Positions 19,293-27,868 of a stretch of DNA of 27,890 nucleotides are shown here, in pieces. The stretch comes from Chara braunii (taxonomy: Eukaryota > Streptophyta > Charophyceae > Charales > Characeae). Position 1 is the stretch's first letter. Every line of letters starts with the position of its first letter. The notes below the pieces were generated by a model. It did no database searches, was not told the origin of the DNA, and saw only the letters and a program-made list of their open reading frames with translations. The stretch spans positions 687,531 through 715,420 of the forward strand of contig BFEA01000124.1 in assembly GCA_003427395.1 (NCBI GenBank), given 5' to 3'. The translations under genes were made by a program, and so were the position numbers.

Positions 19293-20125
19293 GTCCGGGC
19301 TTGGCATAAGTTTTGTACAACGGCGCTCCAAAAGGCGCCTCAAAACAGTTTGTGGCTTCTCGCGGATCAAAAGGAAGAGGAGGTCATTAAGAAGCAGAAT
19401 GCTGCCCTGCGTTCTTACTTACCTCTAGCGATGGCCGGGGAAAATGTCTGGAAACTGGCCGTGGAATTTTTCGGAAAATGGGAGACAGGCAGATTGCTGA
19501 GCCACGATGGGGCGAAGTGGACTGTCAAAAAGAAGAAGGTCAAAAGCGTAAAGCCTGGGGTCGCCTACATCCACAACGACAAATTGGGCAGAATGGAGGT
19601 GGTGTACAACGTCTCTGTGGACCCGCCGAATAAAAAGGGTAAAAAGGAGAAAGAGGAGGGCGATTAGTTCGTGCAAGTGCCAGACCCGGACGCGCATTGT
19701 TGGAAAGCGATGGAATCACTCACGGACAATGAGAAGTGTCCCGTTCTGAAAAAGGTGCTTGCTTGCGAGGTCGTTTGGGTCCAGGCCGGCTCCCCATCGT
19801 TGCCGAAGTTGGGAAAGCTCAGCGTGCAATAACAGCAGGAAACACGTTTCTGACTCAGCGCTGTTCAAGGACTGCCCGCCGTACATAGGTTGCGACGAGG
19901 ACAACTCGATTGAGGTGACGGAGAAGTTGGCGGACCACAATAAGTTGTCCGTCGATTGGAGAAACAAGGTTCTCTCCGTGTTGAATGGAAGCAGACTGAA
20001 GAGTCGGGAAGTCGCACTTGCCGAAGGCGTCGTTCACATTAAATGGAAAGACACGAGGGACGTGACATCCATCGCGTCGTTCGCCAACGACCCTTTAGAC
20101 GAGGACATCAGGGGCGCAGAGCTGA
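19293..20125 (+). pseudogene. Middle segment of the large gene, with stops and frame changes
   Basis: After the TAG at 19290 the same frame reads VRAWHKFCTTALQKAP and WLLADQKEEEVIKKQ, and runs to a second TAG at 19665-19667. It then continues (CWKAMESLTDNEKCPVL, VVWVQAGSPSLPKLGKL) to about 19830. There the sensible reading moves to the next frame (DCPPYIGCDEDNSIEV, ALAEGVVHIKWKDTRDV, ELKEAVAAT) until about 20130, where it shifts again. Two nonsense codons and two single-base-type frame changes over 0.8 kb, with protein-like composition between them, indicate decay rather than introns. I do not recognise this segment; it probably links the ParB-like and methyltransferase-like domains. Confidence 0.55.
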
Positions 20126-21960
20126 AGGAGGCAGTGGCTGCCACAAACCCACACGTTCGTCCTCGATCCGTGCGAGCCGGTTGACCTCAAACTGTGGAAG
20201 CCCCAAGCGTGGGAGACTTTGAATTCCTATCTCCAGACGTGGTGTCCCTCGCATTGGACTCTCATTGTTTTCGTGCCGCGGAAGCACAACCTGTCGTTTC
20301 TCGCCAGCATGCACCATCTTTCTTTCGTCAAGCTATTGGAAGGGAAGTGGGTGCGGAAAGTGCAGCAAAAAAAAAGCTTCCCCGTTGGGAACAATTTGTA
20401 CACAGAGAAAGACCGCATGTACATCCTCTTCAAGGGTGACGATCTGCGCGTGAACACGTCCGTGGTCTACGAGGGAAACCTGCCCACGGGTGCCGCTGTT
20501 GCGGTGCGATTGCCTCTGAGGGTCACCCAGACGGATGTGTCCGAGATTCCTTTCACGCCTTGCGACTGGTCGCTGGTGGCACCTGAACGACAGGGCAGCG
20601 TCTATGGGGATATGGAACGCAATCCGACCCAATTCATCGGTCTTCTTGATTTTCTTGGCAAGAAGGGAGAGGGTGTCGTGTTCCTTGGGAAACCGCACAC
20701 GCGAAGCGTCTGGGAGCTTCTGAAGGCCGGCCGACACGTTGTCGCAATGGAAGGGAACTCCGACCTCTTGCAATTCACGATGCAGGTGGTGAAAAGCGAG
20801 GTCAATTCGAGTGGGCACAATTGTGAGTTCATGGTCGTGAGGCCAACACGGGATAAGGTGTGGAGCAAGAAGACGGATATGTGGTTCAAGTTGAGCGAGA
20901 GGAAGAGGAACAAGATATACGATTTCTTGTTCCTTCAAACGCGTCCGAGGAGGGACACTGACGCTGAGTACATCCGCCGGAAGGACCACATGTTGGCACT
21001 GCTCGACAACGACCACTTCGCCTCCTGCATGAACGCGAAGACGTTTATCGAAAGGCTGCAGTCGCTGTACTTCGTGGAGTCCGAGGAGCAGTTGAAGTTA
21101 GCCAGTTACGCTTCCCTGATCTCCACTGACGACGAGGAAGCCATAGGTGTGGAGTTTGTCGCCAACGCCAAGGAGGAGGAGAGCGACACGGAGAGCATCG
21201 ACCTGCAGTACGACCAGCCTCCGGCGGACCACGGTCGAGGGTCCTCGTCGGTCGGTCCATCACCAAGCGCTGCAGCCCTCGTGTCACCACTGGCCAAACC
21301 GGCGTCGGGCACCACACCGATGAACTTGCTGGAGAGACTTAAAGCTCTGGCCGCCCCCCCGCCCGCTTTGTGTCCCGGGTCCGTTGTCCCGCCCGATCAT
21401 CCAATTTTGAATGATGACAACATCCACTTCCTGCTTGAACCGCAACGTCATTCAACTGAGCAAGAATGGGGCCATGACATGGTTTGGCATCCGGGAGTCA
21501 TCCAGCCAGCGATACGAAATGGTGAGTGGGTCATGGCCGTGGCAATCCCGGGCGCGGGATGCGTGTCATTCCCACACGAGTCGAAGTCCAACTTCCTGCA
21601 CCTCGCGAGGATTTCGGTCCTCCAGAAAGTGAAGGTCGAAAATGACACTTTAGCACCCGACGACCTGTCCCTCATTTCCACTGTCGGTCGACTGTTTGAC
21701 GAGCTTCAGGACAAGTGCTGGTTGGAATTGACGGAGGACTACTACGAGCTCGACACGAGTCCGTCGAAGGGCGTGGTGGACTGGAAAGTCCCCCCTCCCA
21801 GTGGGCCGGATGGTGGTTCCGGGGGGGGGTCACCTGGAAGCAGAGGGGATGGGGGTGGCGACGCAGGGGGTGGCAAAGGAATCCTGCCTATGGGGGAGAG
21901 AGGGTCTCACGGCCGCAACACGACACCGGGAGGCAGCGCCGGGTGGCGGGTTCCGCCGTC
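20126..21960 (+). pseudogene. Permuted methyltransferase-like domain of the large gene
   Basis: The frame opens at 20126. It begins with a strand ending in VLDPCEP (Asp codon 20165), in the position of the D-P-P-Y/W catalytic motif of beta-type adenine or cytosine-N4 methyltransferases. A helix and the strand HWTLIVFVPRKH follow. About 170 residues later comes GVVFLGKPHTRSVWELLKAG and then RHVVAMEGNSDLLQFT. This fits motif I in permuted enzymes (F-x-G-x-x...A-x-x-x-G-R-x-V-x-x-E). The order catalytic motif, then SAM motif, is that of the permuted class. The residues DPCEP are not canonical, so the fold may be inactive or changed in substrate. An acidic linker (DDEEA, EEESDTESID) and a second conserved block (PNDHPI-like, WGHDMVWHPGVIQPAIRNGEWVM) follow. 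The frame stays open to 22564, but beyond about 21960 protein-like sequence moves to another frame, probably near the G9 run at about 21820 or a little after. Confidence 0.5.
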
Positions 21961-23142
21961 GACCGGACTCTGTCGACAGGCACCCGGCCCGAGCACACGA
22001 CACACTCCGCCGACCCCCAGACTTCGTCCGTGGGCTCAGCAAGGGACACGTTGGCAGCCTTGGTTGCTCTGGGCATTCGCTCGGCCGGAAAGCCGAAGTC
22101 CGCCGGGATCCGAACTATGTCGGGTGAGGAGCCGCCAGAGCTGTCCGGAATGCGAAGCTGCTCGGGGTCGGGGGATCCAAGCACGGATCGAGAAATTCGC
22201 AGCATTGCGGCACGGGGCGGAGACGTCGGAACGGTGTCGCCTGAGCGGGAGCGACGGCCGCAAGGATTGCAGCGGGAGGCTACAAGTGCAGGGTCCGGCG
22301 ACACGGAGACCACGAAGTCCACCGAGATCCGAACTTCTTCGGGCGGGGTTTTCAGCTAGGGATTCTCGTGACGTTGAGAGGGGCAGCGTGCACGGGGACG
22401 GAAGGGCAATCCTTGCGATTCGGCATGGGTACCGTGGAAGGGGACGAGTTTCGTGGGAGGGAAGTAGGGGAGGAAACGGAGGAACAGAAGGGAGCGCAAG
22501 AAGGGGAGGAAGAAGGGGAAGAAGAGGTGGAAAGGGAGGAAGCGGGAGAAACAGAGCTAATTGATTCGTTTGAAGGAAGGAAGGGTGCCGGGTCTGGAGA
22601 AGACGAAGTGGAACACAGTGAGGACGATGCCGGATCTGGAGAGTCGTTTAACGAGTTCGGACAACTGTACGGAGAGCATCACGAGGATGATGTCGACGAC
22701 GATGCCACGACAATAGAGATGGAGACACAAGTGGTCAGCAGCCTTTCCGCAGAACCTGAAGATTATGCGGTCCAGCCACTGACGTCTGTTGTCGACTTGC
22801 AGCACCGGTTCGACGAGGCTTCCGTCGTTATTAGCCCGTCTGAAAAAAGTCGGCGTATAAGCATCGACGAAGTTATCGACTGTATCCTCGACGACCACAA
22901 CGTGTCTGCCCGTCCGTCCGCAACTGCCAACGTCGCATCTTCCGTGGAAGCTGCCCTCGCTTCATCGCCGCCGAAGTCTTTGGTGCTGCAGGCCACCCTT
23001 GCCGCCGAAGGGGAAGGCGAGTGCGGTGGAGGACAGCATTTGACGTCCCCAAAAAAATCGAGATTCGGCGGTCAGGCTCTCGACGTGCTCGCTTTGCCTG
23101 CGCCAAATTCACCATCGAAGGAGCGGAGAGAGAAACAGACTG
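21961..23142 (+). pseudogene. Acidic C-terminal region of the large gene
   Basis: The protein-like reading is first in one frame (SSVGSARDTLAALVALGIRS, then SGEEPPELSG) up to a TAG at 22357. It is then in another frame from about 22368 (GTVEGDEFRG, a long Glu-rich run encoded by homopurine DNA at 22434-22556, EDEVEHSEDD, ISIDEVIDCILDDHN, SPKKSRFGGQALDVLALPAPNSP). A copy of the dispersed quasi-palindrome is read as SAGIRT in frame at 22095-22118, and another lies at 22314-22337. A donor-like GGTGAGGAG near 22122 and an acceptor-like GGTTTTCAG at 22350 leave open a short intron there. Otherwise the change is another frameshift. The final part ends at a strong splice donor at 23143. Confidence 0.5.
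22095..22118 (+). repeat. Quasi-palindrome copy inside coding sequence
   Basis: GTCCGCCGGGATCCGAAC with its flanks, lying within the large gene and read as K-S-A-G-I-R-T. It lacks the last TTC of the consensus. Confidence 0.7.
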
Positions 23143-23789
23143 GTAAGCCGTGAAGAACGCCTGCGTATCCGGATGTCGCCGGATTACAGTCCGCGCTATA
23201 CACACGACGACTGTCCACACTGTCTGTGCATACGGGAAGTTCCGGATGCCGGCATGCTACAGCCAGCAGCCCTTCCTACTCCAACTCGTCGGCCTATCTG
23301 TGACTCGGCCGGAATGCTAGTCGAGGGCGGCGAAAACTTCGTCCAAAACCTTACACTCCATCCAAGGAAGGATCTGCCCCGGTTGGGGAAGTGGCCAAGG
23401 TGCTAAGAAAGTGGCCAAATACATGGACTGACATTTTTCCCTTCTCGGGAATAGTGCCGGTTTTAGTCCGCCGGGATCCGAACTTCCTTTGTCGATGCGT
23501 GATGTGGTCATTCTCAGTGGGGCTGGTGTGTTCAAAAGTCCGCCGCAGTCCGAACTTCGCGGATTGCTGGCCTCCGGCTTCTGTGAGTTGTGGTGGTTTT
23601 CCTTTGCGAAGTGCGGGGGTGATAAGCTCGGATGTTGCAGTCATTTCGTTTTCCAGTCGCACAACCGCACATGGGTGCACATGACCACGCGAGATCAGGG
23701 TTCTGTGGTCGGAGAAGTCCTGCTTGACTGCTGCGTCTGTACGAATGTATGGTTCTCATTTTTCGTTTTGTCTTTCTTCTGTTGTACAG
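23143..23789 (+). other. GT-AG intron (647 nt) of the large gene
   Basis: The donor is CTG|GTAAGC at 23143. The acceptor is a long pyrimidine tract ending GTTGTACAG at 23789. The upstream exon ends in phase 1, and adding GG from 23790-23791 makes a Gly codon. The downstream open frame (VVSSRTRRSSKYPEHIL) then continues exactly in phase. The intron contains two dispersed quasi-palindromes (23464-23486 and 23535-23558). Confidence 0.75.
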
Positions 23790-24058
23790 GGGTGGTGTCG
23801 TCTCGAACACGGAGGTCCTCCAAATATCCAGAGCACATATTGCAGAAAGTCCCCGGGTTGAGTAAAAAACACAAGGATATGTTAAAGGCATCAGGGGTTG
23901 ATGTCGAGATCGGGAAGAAGGAGTACACCGTTGCCATTGAGGAATGTCTTTCCCTTCTTGCCCTAGAGAAAGGGACATATCCATGATCTGTGAGTAGGGG
24001 TCAGGCCATATATGAGAAGTACTTAGCAACGCGTCATGCACCGGGGGACAATGTCTAG
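23790..24058 (+). pseudogene. Last exon of the large gene, with one internal stop
   Basis: After the splice the frame reads through KVPGLSKKHKDMLKASGVDV and YTVAIEECLSLLALEKGTYP to a TGA at 23984-23986. The same frame then continues with protein-like sequence (GQAIYEKYLATRHAPGDNV) to a TAG ending at 24058. The TGA may be a further nonsense mutation, or it may be the true end. I recognise no domain; the segment looks like a small alpha-helical module. Confidence 0.5.
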
Positions 24059-24081
24059 AACTTCGTTTCTCGCTACCCCAC

Positions 24082-24534
24082 GTGTCCTTTGCTCGATGTT
24101 GTGCAGTGCGGGCAACAAGTGCAGCACGCAGGAAAAGTTTCGCTGCGACGATTGCGCCTCTGAGCTTGCGGGTTTTGGATGACATTGTACGAGGCTCGGT
24201 GCCGTCTAACACTATTCTCTCTATACTGGGCGATGGTCAATTTCGGATTGCAGCAAAAGATCTCCTCACCCTCTTGCATGTCAACGGCAGGGTGAATGAC
24301 GAGATGGTCAATTTCTATATGGCGTTGTTGGGGTCGACCGCATGTGGGTCACGTGACATTTCTTCAGGCCTTCAAGTCTTCAGCTTTAATTCGTTATTCT
24401 TCAGTAAACTGCGACTTCAAGGATACGCTGGGGTGCAGAGGTGGGCTAAAAATGTAGATTTGCTTCGTTACGATATTATCTTCGTTCCTGTCCACAGGGT
24501 TCCCTTTGGCGTGCCAATCGTTGTTCGTTTATGA
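24082..24534 (+). pseudogene. Truncated Ulp1/SENP-type (C48) cysteine protease fragment
   Basis: The open frame has no ATG start (GTG at 24082), so the beginning is probably an exon boundary or is lost. The part from about residue 35 fits the N-terminal half of the Ulp1 protease domain: LLTLLHVNGRVNDEMVNFYM (the family's W-L-N-D-E-x-I-N-F-Y motif), then VFSFNSLFFSKL, GYAGVQRWAKNVDLL and YDIIFVPVH. In intact members the catalytic His-Trp follows at once, then Asp and Cys. Here the frame degenerates (VPFGVPIVVRL) and stops at 24534, with Leu-Trp rather than His-Trp visible in a neighbouring frame. The triad is missing, so it cannot be an active protease unless unseen exons exist. Several eukaryotic transposons carry Ulp1-like genes, and this fragment lies only about 25 bp beyond the large broken gene. 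Confidence 0.6.
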
Positions 24535-24700
24535 AGTTTGACTAGTATGGATCCCAACACACTTCCCCACAGGATCACCAACATGTTTTTTATGTTCAAC
24601 AAGTAAGGATCCCAACACACTTCCACATTTGGGATTTCATTTTTTGAAGTTTCACAAGTATGGATCTCAGCACGCTTCTGCATGTGGTTAACCCCTGGAT
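24535..24700. repeat. Three spaced copies of a GGATCC-motif variant
   Basis: GGATCCCAACACACTTCC or a close variant occurs at about 24549, 24606 and 24661, spaced about 56 bp. Two copies are preceded by GAAGTTT-AC-AGTAT. It resembles a diverged form of the dispersed quasi-palindrome, with the same GAAGT...GGATCC...CTTC layout. Confidence 0.6.
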
Positions 24701-24738
24701 GGGCATGCCTATGTTGCTTAGGCTGCAACCAAAAAATA

Positions 24739-24783
24739 ATTCGTTAGAAAGAGGACACCGTATAATGTCCTATTTTAACGAAT
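24739..24783. repeat. Short hairpin-forming inverted repeat
   Basis: ATTCGTTAGAAAGAGGAC and its near reverse complement GTCCTATTTTAACGAAT are separated by about 10 bp. No T-run or gene end suggests a terminator. It may be a small inverted-repeat remnant. Confidence 0.6.
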
Positions 24784-25956
24784 AACGTGTTGTCTTTCTG
24801 CTGTTGTTTAGCAAAATCAATCCTAGCGGTATCCTTCTGCTGAAAGTCCCCCAGGTGTACACACTTTCTAAACTTACTATTATTCAAATCCAAAAGTCAT
24901 GCTGGATGTGAGGTTTCCGACCATCACACCGGCGATCTGAACAGGTCCAACCTTAACATGGTCAAGTGAAGTGGCCAGCCAAGAGCTTCTACCAAGAACT
25001 CTATTTTTGTTGGCAGGGAAGTTTTCGAGTTTGGTGAGCACTCACCGAACGAGATTTCCTCCAGGACTGATGACTTTCTAAGCAATCACGTTCGGAGCCG
25101 CCACCTCTCACCAAAGCAAGGATCTCACATATTACTGGTAAGCATAAACGAGTGCGTTGAAGTGACCCTCACTCCATCTACAAATAACCTTCTTGCATGT
25201 ACGTGACACAACAGCCGGTTAGATTCACTCAAATGAAATCCTCTACCTTTCCCGGATCTGGCGAGTAATCTCTATCACTGAAAACAAATTGGTTCAGACT
25301 CGCGGTATGGACGGGTGCCAACCTCACCAGTCAAGTGGCTCACCAAAAGCTCCCAGCGAAGTTTTTGAAATTGGTGAGCACTCACCAAACACAAGCACTC
25401 CATTTATGCCGACTTTCTATTATGTGAAAGTCTGGTGAGTGGTGCGGCGACCACCGCCTCACAAAAAAAAACGAGTTTGGAGAGTGGTGCAGTAAGGTCC
25501 TAGATATCATCATAGAGAACCGCCCAGGCGAGGCCCCATATATCATCATAGAGAACTGCCCAGTAAATCTTGTGCAGAGGGGGAGAAGAGGATAACAAAC
25601 GAGAATACACTTTCGTTGGTGTTTCATTGATTTATCGGGAAGAATGTGTGTGTGTGTGTATATGACTCTCACTCCACTACTCTAGACTCTCGAAAAATTC
25701 TAAGAGTCCTTCAAAAGGTGTCAGACTCCTGAAAAACTCCACGTACTAATGAATGTGGAGAAGTTTGACTACAGCATAGCATTACCCAACACCTAAATCC
25801 CTCCTTTGTCCAACCGAACTAGAGGTAGACTCTCCAAAAACGGCGTTCCAAGGGCATGGCGGGCCTGCCTTGAAAGTCGAGAGTTTGCAGGCTGGGGACT
25901 CCCGAACCAGCAAATTTTGAGACTAAGGGCACGCTCACACTGCGTACGCAAAATCA
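24784..25956. other. Gene-free stretch with small repeats
   Basis: No gene is recognised. A diverged pair of ~90-bp segments ends in GGTGAGCACTCACC, a near-palindrome, at about 25033 and 25370. ATATCATCATAGAGAAC is repeated 38 bp apart at about 25503 and 25541. A (TG)n run lies at about 25645-25660. Confidence 0.5.
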
Positions 25957-26085
25957 TAGTAGTGGGCGTGGGTTTGGGTTACTAGTGGGCGTGGGTCTTA
26001 ACTAGAAACCCAAACCCACGCCCACTAGTAACCCAAACCCACGCCCACCAGTAACCCAAACCCACGCCCACTAGTAACCCACTAT
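25957..26085. repeat. 23-bp minisatellite with an inverted arm
   Basis: Just over three direct copies of a 23-bp unit (beginning ACCCAAACCCACG, ending ACTAGTA) occupy about 26007-26083. About 1.6 copies in reverse complement lie at 25958-25996. The whole is a ~125-bp inverted repeat with a ~10-bp loop. Confidence 0.85.
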
Positions 26086-26273
26086 TTTCTTTAAAAAATG
26101 GGATGCCCGATTTGGGAAAATAGGGGTTGTACGGGGCACACTGCTTCCCAATTTCGCAATGGACAAGGTTGCGGCTGCCTGGATTTTTTGGATTATGCAG
26201 ATTTGGTACTGCAGTGTAAGCCTGCCCTAGGTAGAGCTAGAGAGTACTGGACCAGGACCCTCTATATAAAAAA

Positions 26274-26677
26274 GGGATAATTTGCAAAATACCCCCATAA
26301 GTTGAGATGTATACAAAAATGCCTCTACATTGTCGACAAGATGTGAGTAGAGCAGAATGTCCCTCTCACAAAAAAAAAGACTTTTGTGAAATGCCCTTAG
26401 CATCAGTTGGATCTGACATCTTTGCAATAAACCCCTTTCGGGTATCGTCCAACTTGCAAAGTGGGGCCCCATACGTGCCAACTTTTCCAAAGCCTGACTG
26501 CAGGCCCAAATGCCCAGGCCCAAACGGCGAGGTCCAGATTGCATATTTGCACACCAACCTGAGAGGAGCATAAGGCAAAGAGTTCGGCCCAGGAGGGCAT
26601 TCCGATCTACCCACATCTTTCAGGGGCATTTTGGCATATACGTAAACATTTAGGAGGGTATTTTGCAAATTGTTCCC
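26274..26677. mobile_element. 404-bp MITE-like element with terminal inverted repeats
   Basis: The ends are inverted repeats of about 50 bp. The left end begins GGGATAATTTGCAAAATACC, and the right end, read in reverse complement, begins GGGAACAATTTGCAAAATAC. Both continue with similar ATGCC-type sequence. Direct 8-bp duplications of ATAAAAAA flank it (26266-26273 and 26679-26686), or 9 bp with one mismatch. A target-site duplication of 8-9 bp suits hAT or Mutator-like superfamilies. The interior has no transposase. Confidence 0.75.
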
Positions 26678-27240
26678 AATAAAAAATATACTTAGGAGAA
26701 CAACAGAAAAAATTTCCAGAATTAAATAATCATTCTAGAGTAAAATTGCATTCTAAAATCAAAATTTTCATTCCATCTTAAAAAATGTAATTCCAATTTT
26801 AAAATTTTCCGTCTTACTTGAAAACTTTCCTTCTAAGAATGGGGTATCCCTTCTTATTTGAACTGCATGCTAGAGATGGAATGAAAGTCTGGATGAGTTC
26901 ATGAAATGTTTTAATTGGGATGTCATTCTAAGTAAGGATTTCCAGTCATAAATAGGTTAATCCAGTCTAAATTAGACGATATTTGTTGTAATAGAATGAA
27001 AGTTTAATTAAAATATTTCATAAACGCGTCCAGACTTTCATTCCATCTTGAACAAATAGATGTAGTTGGAAGGGAAAGTTCATATTTAGACGGAAACTTA
27101 TCAAATTAAATTCGAAATTTTAGAATTGGATAAACATTGGAATGATAATTTATAAATATAAAGGATTTTGTTTTTTTATGGAATGTTTTTTCAACTTTCA
27201 TTTCTCATGGGAATTTTTCTGTTGAAGGGAAAAAGTCTCA
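26678..27240. other. AT-rich gene-free stretch
   Basis: This is strongly AT-rich, with recurring CATTCTAAA, TTCCATCTT and GGAATGAAAGT words in both orientations. These suggest decayed non-autonomous elements. No coding frame is visible. Confidence 0.5.
26706..26740 (+). repeat. ~35-bp direct repeat, left copy
   Basis: The core CAGAATTAAATAATCATTCT is preceded by AAAAAATTTC and recurs at 27750-27783, about 1,043 bp away. Confidence 0.7.
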
Positions 27241-27740
27241 AAAAAAAGTAGTGGTCCTCGGGAAAGGCGAACAGGGCGGTGGTGTGGCGAAATGGGGGGC
27301 AGGTCCGGCACGGCTCCGCCGGTGCAAATGTTTGAGCTCGGACCAGCCGCGTTCTGCCGGTAACGGTAGGAATGTTCTAACGAAGGCGGCTACCAACACG
27401 ATAGCGTCTGAGTGAAGGGTATACCCGTCACCATACCTTTGACGTATTGGGCATGGCCGTGGCCATAAAGGGGCTACCTGCAGACACCCGGTATCCGGCC
27501 CCCCAAAAGACGTGCTTCTTGAAAGCGAGTGCAAACGTGAAGGAGACAGTAGTAAATGGAAGTAGTACTGGCAGCAAACGTCGGAGGAGAACAAGGATAA
27601 TTTAGGGTTGTCATCAACCCGAGATCGGAGTTGCAAACAATACGTAAGGCGGAACGAAGGAGGATGGCGGAGGTAACGGTAGGAGATGACAGTCAATAGA
27701 CGTGAAGTCACCTTCAAATTCAACGCAAGAATTGACAGAA
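27241..27740. other. GC-rich island, unidentified
   Basis: Base composition rises sharply compared with the preceding 500 bp. A 161-codon frame is open on the minus strand (27238-27723), but its Pro/Arg/Ser-rich translation resembles no family I know and the plus frames are broken. It could be the end of a retroelement or a host gene fragment. Confidence 0.35.
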
Positions 27741-27749
27741 CGACAACGG

Positions 27750-27783
27750 AAAAATTTCCCAGAATTAAATAATCATTCTATAG
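27750..27783 (+). repeat. ~35-bp direct repeat, right copy
   Basis: This is the partner of 26706-26740. It differs by one base inserted in TTTCCC and one substitution near the end. Confidence 0.7.
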
Positions 27784-27868
27784 TTAGGCTACGAAAGTCG
27801 CCCGAGCGGGCCCGCCTGGGCGGTCTTCTCGGATTTGCCCGGGACACCCGGACGACTTATTTTCGGCC

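Noticed and set aside
19292-22368. Programmed +1 frameshifting in the large gene
   Set aside because: Nonsense codons occur alongside the frame changes, and no shared slippery site is seen at the shifts. Ordinary decay explains it.
17688-24534. Bacterial or phage contamination carrying ParB-methyltransferase
   Set aside because: A phase-consistent 647-nt GT-AG intron, no ribosome-binding-site or operon structure, and continuity with the local repeats argue for nuclear DNA.
26007-26085. Telomere-like repeat because of ACCCAAACCC words
   Set aside because: The unit is 23 bp and not a telomeric heptamer or hexamer.
27238-27723. 161-codon minus-strand gene
   Set aside because: There is no recognisable domain and the composition follows the GC-rich block. 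I keep only the note on the block.
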